From: Deltaproteobacteria bacterium
GTDB lineage: Bacteria > Myxococcota_A > UBA796 > SXON01
Length of the DNA: 64,000 nt
Reading direction: 5' to 3'
Assembly: GCA_947484175.1 (NCBI GenBank)
Contig: CANKOI010000004.1
Span: forward strand, 28,107 to 92,106
Part shown: positions 43,245 to 53,269 of the stretch, one piece after another
Position numbering within the stretch: the first letter of the stretch is position 1
Layout of the letters: the number at the start of each line of letters is the position of its first letter
Notes under the pieces: generated by a model
Seen by the model: the letters and a program-made list of their open reading frames with translations, nothing else
What the model was told of the DNA's origin: nothing
Database searches by the model: none
Position numbers and translations under genes: made by a program

Positions 43245-45242
43245 CTACCCCGCGTTGATCTGCAGCTCCTCTAGCCCGCGCACCCTGTCTCGCAGCTCCG
43301 CCGCCCGTTCAAAGTCTAAGCGAGCGGCAGCGGCCTTCATCTCGGCCCGAAGCCTCTGGATCGCCATGGGCAGCGCCTCCAAGGTCATCTCCGGAAGGTC
43401 GGCGGCTTCGGACTTGTCCTTGGGCACCTTGACGTAGTCGGCGTCGAGAATCGCGGCGAGAGGCGACTCGAAGCTCTTGACGATCGTAGTAGGCGTGATG
43501 CCGTGGAGCTCGTTGTACGCCGCCTGCTTCAGGCGCCGGCGCTCCGTTTCGCCGATCGCCAGCGCCATGGAAGGCGTGATGTGGTCGCCGTAGAGGATCA
43601 CCCGCCCTTCCGCATTACGGGCCGCACGCCCGATCGTCTGGATGAGCGACGTGCCGCTCCGGAGAAACCCCTCCTTGTCGGCGTCCATCACGCACACCAA
43701 GGAAACCTCCGGCAGATCGAGCCCCTCCCTCAGCAAGTTGATGCCAACAAGAACGTCGAACTCCCCCTGCCGCAGCTCGCGCAGGATCTGCATGCGCTCG
43801 AGCGTGTCGATGTCGCTGTGGAGGTACTTTACGCGCACCCCCAGCTCCCGGAAGTAGTCGGTGAGCTCCTGCGCCATCCGCTTCGTCAGTGTGGTGACCA
43901 GTACGCGCCACCCACTCGCCACCACGGCACGAATCTCACCCAAACAATCGTCGACCTGCTGGCTGGCTGGCCGCACCTCCACCACCGGGTCGAGCAACCC
44001 GGTGGGGCGGATCACCTGCTCGGCCACGATCCCCCCCGCCAACTCGAGTTCGTACTTCGCCGGCGTGGCGCTCACGTAGATCGCCTGGTGGATGCGCTCC
44101 GTGAACTCGGCGAACTTCAGTGGGCGGTTGTCGAGCGCGGACGGAAGCCGGAAGCCGAACTTCACGAGAGTCTCTTTCCGTGCTCGGTCGCCCAAATACA
44201 TGCCGCCCACCTGCGGCACGGACACGTGGCTTTCGTCGACCACCAGCAGCCAGTCCTTGGGAAAGTACTCGAGGAGGGTGGGGGGCGGCGCACCCGGCGG
44301 CCGGCCCGTGAGGTGGCGGCTGTAGTTCTCGATGCCGTTGCAGAAGCCCATCTGCTCGATCATCTCGAGGTCGAAGCTGATCCGCTGTTCGAGGCGCTGC
44401 GCCTCCAAAAGCATCCCCTCCTCCCGGAACTCCTGCAGTCGCACCAACGACTCCGCGCGGATGCTCTCCACCGCCTGCAGAATCTTCTCCTTCGGCGTGA
44501 CGTAGTGGCTGGCCGGGTAGATGCAGACCTTTTCGAGTGTTTCGAGCCGAGTTCCCCGCAACGGGTCGAACAGCCGCAAGGCCTCGATCTCATCGCCGAA
44601 GAGTTCGATGCGGACAGCCCTCTCCGTTTCGTGGGCGGGCACCACCTCAATCACGTCGCCCCTCGCGCGGAAGGTGCCGCGATGCAGGTCGGCATCGTTC
44701 CGTTGGTACTGCAGCTCGACGAGCCGGGCGAGGAGATCCTTCCGACGCACCGTTTGTCCGGGCACCAGTTGCAGCAACATTCCGTCGTACGCCTCAGGGG
44801 ACCCGAGGCCGTAGATGCACGACACGCTCGCGACGATGATGACGTCGTTTCGTTCGAGCAGCGCACGGGTGGCGGAGTGCCGCAGCTTGTCGATGTGATC
44901 GTTGATGCTACTGTCTTTCTCGATGTAGGTGTCGCTGCTCGGGATGTAGGCTTCGGGCTGGTAGTAGTCGAAGTAGCTGACGAAGTACTCCACGGCGTTC
45001 TGCGGGAAGAGCCGCTTCATCTCGCCGTAGAGCTGGGCGGCGAGCGTCTTGTTGTGGGCCAGCAGCAGCGTGGGGCGCTGGTTCTGGGCGATCACGTTCG
45101 CGATGGTGAACGTCTTGCCGGTGCCCGTTGCGCCGAGCAGCACCTGATGCTGGAGCCCGATGCGCAGCCCCTCGACCAGCTGCGCGATGGCCGTAGGCTG
45201 GTCGCCGGCGGGCTCGTACTCGGTGGCAAGGGTGAAGGGCAC
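43245..45242 (-). CDS. uvrB: excinuclease ABC subunit B
   Basis: 665 aa from GTG 45242, two bases after the stop of the upstream lipoprotein gene; this start gives the conserved N-terminus [20 protein letters not shown]. Walker A is GATGTGKT (37-44), the beta-hairpin region is [18 protein letters not shown], helicase motifs such as DESH and QTIGRAARN are present, and a C-terminal UVR motif ([17 protein letters not shown]) ends the protein. UvrB verifies DNA damage and recruits UvrC in nucleotide excision repair. Confidence 0.97.
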   Translation of the reverse strand: MPFTLATEYEPAGDQPTAIAQLVEGLRIGLQHQVLLGATGTGKTFTIANVIAQNQRPTLLLAHNKTLAAQLYGEMKRLFPQNAVEYFVSYFDYYQPEAYIPSSDTYIEKDSSINDHIDKLRHSATRALLERNDVIIVASVSCIYGLGSPEAYDGMLLQLVPGQTVRRKDLLARLVELQYQRNDADLHRGTFRARGDVIEVVPAHETERAVRIELFGDEIEALRLFDPLRGTRLETLEKVCIYPASHYVTPKEKILQAVESIRAESLVRLQEFREEGMLLEAQRLEQRISFDLEMIEQMGFCNGIENYSRHLTGRPPGAPPPTLLEYFPKDWLLVVDESHVSVPQVGGMYLGDRARKETLVKFGFRLPSALDNRPLKFAEFTERIHQAIYVSATPAKYELELAGGIVAEQVIRPTGLLDPVVEVRPASQQVDDCLGEIRAVVASGWRVLVTTLTKRMAQELTDYFRELGVRVKYLHSDIDTLERMQILRELRQGEFDVLVGINLLREGLDLPEVSLVCVMDADKEGFLRSGTSLIQTIGRAARNAEGRVILYGDHITPSMALAIGETERRRLKQAAYNELHGITPTTIVKSFESPLAAILDADYVKVPKDKSEAADLPEMTLEALPMAIQRLRAEMKAAAARLDFERAAELRDRVRGLEELQINAG

Positions 45243-45244
45243 GC

Positions 45245-46387
45245 TCAGGGCGAAAGGAAGCGGGCGCCGTCGTACACGGCGATCCCATAAAAACTTCCGA
45301 AGTCCGTTCCATCGCTGATGTAGAGCTGGTCGGGGTGGTTGGTGCCATGCGCCACGCGCCACACGGTCTGGTAGGCCCCGGCCGTGGCCGTGATGTAGAA
45401 GTCGGGGCGGTCGGGGTCGGAGGCGTCGACGCCCATCATGAAGGGCGCCCAGTCGTCGTCGTCCCACTCGTCCTGCAACGACCACGCCTCCTTGGCCTCG
45501 TCGAAGCGGAAGACACCCACGCCTGCTGCCGAGGTCGCGGGCACGTACCAGGCGCCGTCGTCGCCTCGGGCGCCCGAAAGCGTACTCAGCTCGGGCGCGG
45601 CGAAGTCGGGCTTGTGGAGGAACGCAAAGCCGCTGTCCGGGTGGTACACCGCGAGGCCCCCGTACACGTCAAAGATGCCGACGGTACCGGTGGCGGGGTC
45701 GTTCGAGAGCCCGAGCGCGTAGAACTCCTCCTCCGCATTCCAGCTCGCCAGCGGGGTGACGGTGCCGTCATCGGCCACGCTCACGAGCTGATCGGCGAGC
45801 ACCACGTACATCGTGCCGTCAGGCGTGACGGTGACGCCGTAGGGGGGAAACTCGTACACCTCGGTGTCGGAGAAGTCGGCGAGAAGGGTGCAGCTGCCAT
45901 CCGCGGAGACGCGCGCTAGTGCGGCGAGGCTGTCGTTGATGATCCACTCGTCGGCGAGCTGCGCGCCGTCGCGCACCACGTGATCGACGAAGAAGGGCAC
46001 GCAGGCGCCCGTGCTCACGTCGTCGGCCACTCGGCCGATCGAGTCGAGCACGAGGATGTGGCCGGCACCCGAGCTCTCCACCCACGCCACAGAAAGCGCA
46101 GCGAACGCCTCATCGGTCTTGCCGTCGCAGTCGTTGTCCTTGTCGTCACTAGGGGCCTCCGAGCGCGCGGGTGAAACACGGGGGTCGGAGTCGTCACAAT
46201 CACCGTCGGCCGAGGTGACGCCGTCCTTGTCCTGATCATCGCCGGTGTCCGCGCTGTCGGTCAGACTCGTGTCGATGCCGCCGTTGCCCGTTTCCGGCGG
46301 GCCGTCCTTCACGCCCACACCGAAGCCGGAGTTCACATCCTCGCAGCCGACCACGAGCAGAAGGAGCACAGAGGTACGCAGGCGCAT
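45245..46387 (-). CDS. MopE-like lipoprotein with beta-propeller-like body
   Basis: 380 aa from ATG 46387. Lipobox VVGC (Cys15). The Asp/Thr-rich linker contains the Asp-rich metal-binding words DGDCDDSDP and [10 protein letters not shown] (MopE-type repeat, common in Myxococcota surface proteins). The remaining ~280 residues contain several spaced repeats ([40 protein letters not shown]) suggestive of a beta-propeller. Surface lipoprotein of unknown function, probably binding calcium. Its start is only 25 bp from the divergent NUDIX gene, so the two promoters must overlap coding DNA. Confidence 0.75.
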   Translation of the reverse strand: MRLRTSVLLLLVVGCEDVNSGFGVGVKDGPPETGNGGIDTSLTDSADTGDDQDKDGVTSADGDCDDSDPRVSPARSEAPSDDKDNDCDGKTDEAFAALSVAWVESSGAGHILVLDSIGRVADDVSTGACVPFFVDHVVRDGAQLADEWIINDSLAALARVSADGSCTLLADFSDTEVYEFPPYGVTVTPDGTMYVVLADQLVSVADDGTVTPLASWNAEEEFYALGLSNDPATGTVGIFDVYGGLAVYHPDSGFAFLHKPDFAAPELSTLSGARGDDGAWYVPATSAAGVGVFRFDEAKEAWSLQDEWDDDDWAPFMMGVDASDPDRPDFYITATAGAYQTVWRVAHGTNHPDQLYISDGTDFGSFYGIAVYDGARFLSP

Positions 46388-46412
46388 CGAGGGAGTGTAT
46401 CCTTGCCGGCGC

Positions 46413-46961
46413 ATGACCCGCCTCGCCCAGCTCGCTCGCACCCTCGAGGCGTTCTCCCCCGCCGATGCCACCGAAGCCGCGCACCGTGCGGCGATGCTGA
46501 CGCTCGCTCAGTCGGCCCAAGACCCCTGCGGCCGCGCCCACTTCGTGCCGGGCCACTTCACCGCCAGCGCCTTTGTGCTCGACCCCGACGGCGCCGCCCT
46601 GCTGCTGATCTTCCACGAGAAGTTCCGACGCTGGCTGCAACCCGGAGGCCATGTCGAGGACGACGACGCCGACCTTGTGGCCGCCGCCCGGCGCGAGGTG
46701 TTGGAAGAAACGGGCGTGGGCGACGTGCATGTGGTGGGGTCCGGGTGGTTCGACCTCGACATCCACGACATTCCCGCGCGAAAGGGCGACCCTGCCCACC
46801 AGCACTTCGACGTGCGCGTGCTGCTCCAGGCCACCACCCGGGAGTTTGCCGCCGGCAGCGACGCTCTGGCGGCGCAGTGGGTGGCGCTCGACGCCGTGGA
46901 GTCGATCGACACCGACGAGTCGGTGATGCGCGCGGTCCGAAAGTTGCGGGCGCGCCGCTGA
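46413..46961 (+). CDS. NUDIX hydrolase
   Basis: 182 aa from ATG 46413. NUDIX box GGHVEDDDADLVAAARREV followed by LEETGV: the REVLEE core with metal-binding Glu is intact, while the usual Glu before the loop is Asp and the loop is one residue longer. An N-terminal helical extension (~45 aa) precedes it. It probably hydrolyses a nucleoside-diphosphate derivative; substrate unknown. Its stop shares one base with the lpxD ATG, so the two genes form one transcript. Confidence 0.88.
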   Translation: MTRLAQLARTLEAFSPADATEAAHRAAMLTLAQSAQDPCGRAHFVPGHFTASAFVLDPDGAALLLIFHEKFRRWLQPGGHVEDDDADLVAAARREVLEETGVGDVHVVGSGWFDLDIHDIPARKGDPAHQHFDVRVLLQATTREFAAGSDALAAQWVALDAVESIDTDESVMRAVRKLRARR

Positions 46962-47875
46962 TGCGACGGTTCGCCGAGCCCTGCCACGCCGCACAGCTTG
47001 CCGCCTCGCTGCAACTGGATCTGCACGGCCCGGACGTCGTCCTGAACGGAGTCGCGCCGCTCGACGAGGCCGACGGAACCTGCCTGAGCTTCCTCTCTCC
47101 AACCGGCCGCCCCGCCCGCACTGAGGCCGGCGCCGTGCTCGCCGTTGCGCCTGTCGCGGGCACGACCACCCTCCTGGCCTCCGACCCGCTTGCGGCGCTC
47201 TGCGCACTTCTCGCGCAACTCCTTCCAGAAGCGCCCCCGTCGCCCTCGGCGATCCACCCTTCGGCGCGGGTGCACCCCACCGCGCGGCTCCACCCCGGCG
47301 TGGTGATCGGCCCGGACTGCGAGGTGGGCGCGGACTGCGAGCTGTTCCCCAACGTGGTGCTCTACCCAAGGGTGCGGCTCGGCGCGCGGGTGCGGGTTCA
47401 CGCCGGGGCCGTGCTTGGGGCCGACGGCTTCCGGTACCACCCGACGGCCCTCGGCCCGCTGAAGGTGCCTCACGTCGGAGGACTCCGGGTAGACGACGAT
47501 GTGGAGATCGGTGCGAACTGCTGCGTGGACCGCGGAATGCTCGGCGACACCACCATCGGCCGCGGCGCCAAGCTCGACAACCTGGTGCAGGTCGGCCACA
47601 ACGGGCGCATCGGGGCCTTTGCCGTGCTGGTGGCGCAGACGGGCCTTTCCGGCAGCGTCACGGTGGGAGACGGCGCGATCCTCGCCGGGCAGGTGGGGGT
47701 GAAAGACCACGTGACGATCGGCGCAGGGGCCCGCCTCGGGGCCCGGAGCGCGGTGCACACCGACATTCCGGCAGGCGAGATCTGGCTTGGCGAACCCGCG
47801 CGCCCTGTGCGCGACGCGATGAAGATCTACGCCGCGCTGAAGTACCTCCCCGACCTGGTGCGGAAGCTGCGCTGA
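46961..47875 (+). CDS. lpxD: UDP-3-O-acylglucosamine N-acyltransferase
   Basis: 304 aa, slightly short for LpxD (about 340). A small N-terminal uridine-binding part (LNGVAPLDEADGTCLSFLSP) is followed by hexapeptide left-handed beta-helix repeats (residues ~95-280) with the conserved VHAGAVLGADGFRY and NLVQVGHNGRIG carrying the catalytic His213. It adds a 3-hydroxyacyl chain to the 2-amino group in lipid A assembly. A helical C-terminus (AMKIYAALKYLPDLVRKLR) completes the fold. Not in the usual bamA-skp-lpxD-fabZ-lpxA context; here it follows a NUDIX gene. Confidence 0.9.
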   Translation: MRRFAEPCHAAQLAASLQLDLHGPDVVLNGVAPLDEADGTCLSFLSPTGRPARTEAGAVLAVAPVAGTTTLLASDPLAALCALLAQLLPEAPPSPSAIHPSARVHPTARLHPGVVIGPDCEVGADCELFPNVVLYPRVRLGARVRVHAGAVLGADGFRYHPTALGPLKVPHVGGLRVDDDVEIGANCCVDRGMLGDTTIGRGAKLDNLVQVGHNGRIGAFAVLVAQTGLSGSVTVGDGAILAGQVGVKDHVTIGAGARLGARSAVHTDIPAGEIWLGEPARPVRDAMKIYAALKYLPDLVRKLR

Positions 47876-47996
47876 GGGCGAGCGCCCTGCAGGCGCCCCG
47901 ATGCCCCCGCGAGGCCCATCGAACCACAGGGGGCTGGGCAAACGGGCATCGGCCACACCCCCCTTGCGCGAGCTAAGCTGCGCGCTCGGAGTCCCC

Positions 47997-49835
47997 ATGC
48001 TGCTCATCGCGCTCCTCACCGCCTGCCCGGCCGACTCCGACAAGAACGATGCGCCGACGGACGACACCGCCCCCGACCTCGGCCCCGACCGGGATGGGGA
48101 CGGCGTTCCGGACAGCGCGGACTGCGACCCAGACGACCCCTACGTGTCGCCCGACTACTACGAGGTGCCCTACAACGACGTGGACGACAACTGCGACGGC
48201 ATCATCGTGAACGACGTGGACGGCGACGGGCACGACGGCATCCGCGGCGGCGGCGACGACTGCGACGACAGCAACCCCAACATCAACCCCTCGCACATCG
48301 AGACCTGCTACGACGCCCTCGACAACAACTGCGACGGCTGGGACGGCGACACCGACTGCGACGGCGACGGGTTCGTGCGCGGCTCCGACTGCTGGGACGA
48401 CGAGGAGGACGCGACCTTCGCCAATCCCGCCGGCCTGCGCCCCCCCGACGTGTACCCGGGCGCTCCCGACACCTGGTACGACGGCACCGACGCCGACTGC
48501 GCGATCAACGACGACTACGATCAGGACGCCGACGGCGACCGCAGCATGGCCTACACCGGCGCCGACTGCGACGACCTCGACCCGCGCGTGAACAGCGCCA
48601 TGGACGAGCTGTGGAACGGTTTTGACGACGACTGCAACGGCAACGTCGATGCGATGGAGCCCAGCGAGGCCTTCATGCGCGTGAGTGGCAGCTCCGGCGA
48701 CGGCGAAGCCGACTTCGGGACTGCCGTGGCTTTCGTGCCCGATCTCGACAGCACCGGCGGCGACGAGTTGGTCGTGGGCATGGGCGCGAGCGACGAATAC
48801 CTCGGAGGGGTGTGGATTCTCCCTGTCGAAGCAGGAATCGTCACTCCCGTCGCGGAGGGTTTGGGGTCGTTGGCGGGCACGGGCGGTACCGGCACAGCGC
48901 TCCTGCGCACGTCGGTCACCGGCAGCGACACGCTCGCGGTGGGTTCGCCTTGGGGGGAATCCACGGGCGCTGTGGACTTCTACGCCGTGGGCAGCATCGC
49001 CGACGGCGCCGCTGTGGCCCGCATCGAACAGCCCGGCGGCGGCGGCACGCTTTTCTCGCTGTCGGACGGCCGGCTGCTCGTCGGCTGCACCTACCGCGCC
49101 GCAACCACGGCGATCACGACGTGGACGGCCGTGGGAGGCACCCTCGGCCTTTCAGACGCGGACTTCGCCGTCACCTCCGACAGCCTCGCGTGCTCCGCCA
49201 GCGCCACGCTTGGCGACCTCGACGGCGACGGGCTCCACGAGATCTTCGTGTCCGCGTACGACGAAGACGGCGTCAACTACCTGTACCTCGCGGACAGCGC
49301 CCTCCAGCTCCTCGGGGGCCGAATGGCGGCTCCGGCGCTTGAGAGCTTGGGCACCGGCGCCATCGGCATCCGCTACGGCACCCTCGGCGACCTCGACGGC
49401 AACGGCTACGACGACGCCATCGTCTCCGACAGCACCTTCGACGCCGCCTCCAGCGGCGACGGGCGAAGCTGGATCGTCGACGGAGCCGACTTCTCACCCG
49501 CGTACACCGCCGTGGCCCGCACCACCATTTCCGGCGGCATTTCCGGCGCGGCCATGCGGCCAGGCTCCCTCGGAGACATCGACGGCGACGGCGTTTCCGA
49601 CCTGCTCATCGGCTCAACGGGCCAAGCCGAGGTCTCCTTCATTTCCACAGCCGACATCGCCGCGGGGGGCAGCCTCACGCCCACCACGCGCACCCCCAGC
49701 TTCTTCGACAGCGCTTCGGGGAGCCTGTTTGGGGATGCAGCCTGGGCGCACGACTACGACCACGACGGCGACCAAGACGTGCTGGTGCGCACCGGTCGCT
49801 CGCCGGGGGGGCTCTACCTCTTCCAGCGGGAGTAA
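47997..49835 (+). CDS. MopE/FG-GAP surface lipoprotein
   Basis: 612 aa from ATG 47997. Lipobox LLTAC (Cys10). Residues ~25-220 hold at least four Asp-rich repeats of the DxDGDGxxDSxDCDPDDP and DNNCDG type (MopE-like, likely calcium-binding). The remainder (~220-612) contains FG-GAP-like repeats (FGTAVAFVPDLDSTGGDELV, TLGDLDGDGLHEIFVSAYDE, TLGDLDGNGYDDAIVSDS, SLGDIDGDGVSDLLIGSTGQ), giving a seven-bladed propeller-like fold. Cell-surface adhesion or matrix binding is likely. Convergent with rplQ, with 66 bp between stops. Confidence 0.8.
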   Translation: MLLIALLTACPADSDKNDAPTDDTAPDLGPDRDGDGVPDSADCDPDDPYVSPDYYEVPYNDVDDNCDGIIVNDVDGDGHDGIRGGGDDCDDSNPNINPSHIETCYDALDNNCDGWDGDTDCDGDGFVRGSDCWDDEEDATFANPAGLRPPDVYPGAPDTWYDGTDADCAINDDYDQDADGDRSMAYTGADCDDLDPRVNSAMDELWNGFDDDCNGNVDAMEPSEAFMRVSGSSGDGEADFGTAVAFVPDLDSTGGDELVVGMGASDEYLGGVWILPVEAGIVTPVAEGLGSLAGTGGTGTALLRTSVTGSDTLAVGSPWGESTGAVDFYAVGSIADGAAVARIEQPGGGGTLFSLSDGRLLVGCTYRAATTAITTWTAVGGTLGLSDADFAVTSDSLACSASATLGDLDGDGLHEIFVSAYDEDGVNYLYLADSALQLLGGRMAAPALESLGTGAIGIRYGTLGDLDGNGYDDAIVSDSTFDAASSGDGRSWIVDGADFSPAYTAVARTTISGGISGAAMRPGSLGDIDGDGVSDLLIGSTGQAEVSFISTADIAAGGSLTPTTRTPSFFDSASGSLFGDAAWAHDYDHDGDQDVLVRTGRSPGGLYLFQRE

Positions 49836-49870
49836 GAAAAGCGCACACCTCGCGGCGAGCGGGCTCCGCC

Positions 49871-49886
49871 GCAGCCTCCCGGCTGC
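49871..49886. terminator. hairpin between convergent lipoprotein and rplQ genes
   Basis: GCAGCC-TCCC-GGCTGC forms a perfect 6-bp stem with a 4-base loop in the short convergent gap. There is no T-run on either strand, so it is at most a weak or Rho-assisted terminator. Confidence 0.3.
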
Positions 49887-49901
49887 TCGGAACCCCCGCC
49901 C

Positions 49902-50339
49902 CTACTCCGTGACCAAAGCCGGATAGGGCTCGGTGACCAGCTCGATCAGCGCCATTGCGGCGTTGTCGCCCGACCGGCGACCCAGCTTGATGATGCGGGT
50001 GTAGCCACCGGGGCGGGTGGCGTACCGGTCACTGTACTCGGTGAAGATCTTCGTGAGCAGGTCGCGGTTGCAGACGTACCGGCGCGCAAGGCGGATGGCG
50101 TGCACCCGCTTGGCCTTCGCCTCAGCAAGCGCCGCGCCCTCGAGCCGCGACAGGTCGGCGTTAGGCACCTTCTTCGAGAAGGTGATCACGCGATCCGCGA
50201 TCTTCCGAAGCTCTTTGGCCTTCTGCTCGGTCGTTTGAATGCGACCGTGCTCCATGAGCGACGTGACCATGTTGTTGAACATCGCCTTACGGTGGGCGGA
50301 CCCGATTCCGAACTGGCGACCTGCACTCTTGTGACGCAT
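49902..50339 (-). CDS. rplQ: 50S ribosomal protein L17
   Basis: 145 aa with the L17 signature RKAMFNNMVTSLMEHGRIQT and TKAKELRKIADRVITFSKK-like core. Preceded by AGGAG. Last gene of the alpha operon, 22 bp after rpoA, as in most bacteria. The C-terminus (PGGYTRIIKLGRRSGDNAAM) is typical of the family and complete. Confidence 0.97.
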   Translation of the reverse strand: MRHKSAGRQFGIGSAHRKAMFNNMVTSLMEHGRIQTTEQKAKELRKIADRVITFSKKVPNADLSRLEGAALAEAKAKRVHAIRLARRYVCNRDLLTKIFTEYSDRYATRPGGYTRIIKLGRRSGDNAAMALIELVTEPYPALVTE

Positions 50340-50361
50340 GAGAGACTCCTGCGAGCCGCGC

Positions 50362-51369
<1,008 letters not shown>

Positions 51370-51434
51370 TGAGTGCTCCGTGGAGGGCTTCATGCGGGTC
51401 GGCCGAACCCGCTCATCGCCCACCTTGGAAAGTG

Positions 51435-51460
51435 GCGTGCGTCCGAAATCGGACGCACGC
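51435..51460 (-). promoter_or_regulatory. 12-bp perfect hairpin upstream of rpoA
   Basis: GCGTGCGTCCGA (51435-51446) and its exact complement (51449-51460) are separated by two A bases, so the effective loop is about four to six bases. It lies 65 bp before the rpoA start and is transcribed with it. No T-run follows. Could be an RNA processing site, attenuator or autoregulatory target replacing the S4-controlled element lost with rpsD. Confidence 0.6.
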
Positions 51461-51479
51461 TGCTGGCCAGGCGAAGGGT

Positions 51480-51501
51480 GCGCCCCGCAGACGCGGGGCG
51501 C
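51480..51501 (-). promoter_or_regulatory. 9-bp GC hairpin just after rpsK
   Basis: GCGCCCCGC (51480-51488), loop AGAC, GCGGGGCGC (51493-51501). It begins 6 bp after the rpsK stop on the minus strand. Very stable but without a T-run; candidate partial terminator or mRNA stabiliser at the rpsK/rpoA boundary. Confidence 0.5.
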
Positions 51502-51507
51502 TAGGGG

Positions 51508-51900
51508 TCACACGCGGCGACGCTTGGGAGGGCGGCAGCCGTTGTGGGGAATCGCGGTCTGGTCGACGATCGACGTGACGCGGAGACCCGCGGCGGCGAT
51601 GGCGCGAAGCGCGGACTCGCGGCCCGAACCCGGGCCGCGGATCACGACACCCGCGGTCTTCATGCCGTGGTCGAGGGCCTTGCGCGTTGCATCTTCCGCG
51701 ACGAGCTGGGCGGCGAAGGGCGTGCTCTTGCGAGAGCCCTTGAAGCCCTTCACGCCGGCGCTCGACCAGGCCACCGTGTTGCCCACGAGGTCGGTGATCG
51801 TGACGATCGTGTTGTTGAAGCTGCTCTGGATGTGCACGACGCCCACCGGAACGTTCTTCTTGGCGCGCTTGGGCTTCTTGGCGGTTTCTTGTTTGCTCAT
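51508..51900 (-). CDS. rpsK: 30S ribosomal protein S11
   Basis: 130 aa: [38 protein letters not shown] and the C-terminal [14 protein letters not shown] are diagnostic of S11. A Lys-rich N-terminal extension is normal. Follows rpsM by 12 bp. The expected next gene, rpsD, is missing. Confidence 0.98.
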   Translation of the reverse strand: MSKQETAKKPKRAKKNVPVGVVHIQSSFNNTIVTITDLVGNTVAWSSAGVKGFKGSRKSTPFAAQLVAEDATRKALDHGMKTAGVVIRGPGSGRESALRAIAAAGLRVTSIVDQTAIPHNGCRPPKRRRV

Positions 51901-51912
51901 GATGACATCCTC

Positions 51913-52290
51913 CTACTTGGTCGCGATCTTCTTGCCAGCGATTGCCCGACGCGGACCCTTACGGGTACGCGCGTTGGTGTGCGTGCGCTGACCGCGCGCA
52001 GGAAGGCCCTTCTTGTGCCGAGCGCCGCGGTAGGCGCCCAGATCGATGAGCCGCTTGATGTTCATGGCGACTTCCTTGCGGAGCTCGCCTTCCACCCGGT
52101 ACTCACGCTGAACGACTTCGCGGATGCGCGCGATTTCGTGCTCCGAGAGGTCCTGCGTGCGGGTGCCGCCGTCGACCTGCGCCTTCGCGAGGATCACCTT
52201 CGCGTTGGAGCGGCCGATGCCGTAGAGGTATCCAAGCGCGATCTCGACGCGCTTGTTGCGGGGGAGGTCTACACCTTCGATGCGTGCCAT
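51913..52290 (-). CDS. rpsM: 30S ribosomal protein S13
   Basis: 125 aa: [33 protein letters not shown] and the basic tail [19 protein letters not shown] are typical S13 features. It lies 9 bp after rpmJ and 12 bp before rpsK. Full length. Confidence 0.98.
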   Translation of the reverse strand: MARIEGVDLPRNKRVEIALGYLYGIGRSNAKVILAKAQVDGGTRTQDLSEHEIARIREVVQREYRVEGELRKEVAMNIKRLIDLGAYRGARHKKGLPARGQRTHTNARTRKGPRRAIAGKKIATK

Positions 52291-52299
52291 GTGACCCTC

Positions 52300-52413
52300 C
52301 TAGCCCTGACGCTGTTTGTGCTTGGCGGTTTGGCAGATGACTCGCACGACGCCGCGCCGCTTAATCACGCGGCACTTGTCGCAGATCACCTTCACGGAGG
52401 CCTTGACTTTCAT
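52300..52413 (-). CDS. rpmJ: 50S ribosomal protein L36
   Basis: 37 aa, below usual ORF cut-offs: [20 protein letters not shown] and then [17 protein letters not shown]. Zinc ligands Cys11, Cys14, Cys27 and His32 are present, so this is the zinc-binding form. Sits between map and rpsM, where infA usually precedes it; the 82-bp gap to map is too short for infA. Confidence 0.97.
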   Translation of the reverse strand: MKVKASVKVICDKCRVIKRRGVVRVICQTAKHKQRQG

Positions 52414-52495
52414 GTGAACTCCTCGCCGGCGAATGCCGGTTCAACGGATGGGTGGACTCGGCTTTCGCCGATATTTTCACTTTGAACGTTCGTTC

Positions 52496-53257
52496 TCAGT
52501 CGAGTTGGGTCAGGATTTCCGGCCCAGTCAAGGTGATCGCGACGGTGTGTTCGAAGTGGGCCGAGCGACTATTGTCGCAGGTCACTACCGTCCACTGGTC
52601 GCCGAGGATTTTTGTGTCGTCCCCCCCCCGGGTGATCATGGGCTCGATGGCCAGAACCATCCCCAGCTTCAGGAGATCGCCCGTCGACCGCTTTCCGTAG
52701 TTGGGCACGCTGGGCGGCTCGTGCAACTTCCGCCCAATGCCGTGGCCCACCATTTGGGTGACGACCCCGAATCCGCGGGGGCGCACGTGGCTCTCGATGG
52801 CGTGCCCGATGTCGCCCACCCGCCCGCCCACCCGGGCGCGCTCGATGCCGAGGGAAAGCGCTTCCTCGGTGGCCGCGACGAGGCGGTGGTCCTCATCCGC
52901 CCCTTCCCCCACGACCACCGTGAACGCGGTGTCGGCGTAGTAGCCGCCGTACACGAGTCCGAAATCGAGGGAAAGCACGTCACCGTTCTGCACTCGGCGC
53001 TTTCCAGGGATGCCATGCACCACCTGCTCGTTGATGGACACGCACACCGTGGCCGGGAACACTGCCCGGCCGACCTTGTAGCCCTTGAAGGCAGGGCGCG
53101 CGCCAGCCGCCAGAATCGCCTCCTCCGTGAGCTGGTCGATATCCCGCGTGCTGATGTCGACCGCCACCTCCTCACGGAGCGCCGCGACGACGGCCGCGAG
53201 CTTCTTCCCCGCGGTCCGCATCACCATCAGCTCCCATGGCTCCTTCAGCGGGATCAT
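52496..53257 (-). CDS. map: type I methionine aminopeptidase
   Basis: 253 aa. The metal-ligand Asp/His/Glu set is visible: LSLDFGLVYGGYYADTAFTV with the two Asp, MVGHGIGRKLHEPPSVPNYG with His, MVLAIEPMITRGG with Glu and DQWTVVTCDNSRSAHFEHTV with the last Glu. Removes N-terminal Met from nascent proteins. A run of nine C on the plus strand (G in coding sense) at 52621-52629 encodes the Arg-Gly-Gly after MIT, a possible slippage site. Follows adk by 12 bp. Confidence 0.97.
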   Translation of the reverse strand: MIPLKEPWELMVMRTAGKKLAAVVAALREEVAVDISTRDIDQLTEEAILAAGARPAFKGYKVGRAVFPATVCVSINEQVVHGIPGKRRVQNGDVLSLDFGLVYGGYYADTAFTVVVGEGADEDHRLVAATEEALSLGIERARVGGRVGDIGHAIESHVRPRGFGVVTQMVGHGIGRKLHEPPSVPNYGKRSTGDLLKLGMVLAIEPMITRGGDDTKILGDQWTVVTCDNSRSAHFEHTVAITLTGPEILTQLD

Positions 53258-53269
53258 CGCGACCGCCGC

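Noticed and set aside
43503..45290. 595-aa plus-strand open frame opposite uvrB
   Set aside because: No domain pattern, His/Arg/Glu-rich, complete overlap with a highly conserved gene.
43245..45485. 746-aa UvrB start
   Set aside because: The extra 81 residues overlap the upstream lipoprotein gene and are Arg/His-rich; UvrB family length and N-terminus fit GTG 45242.
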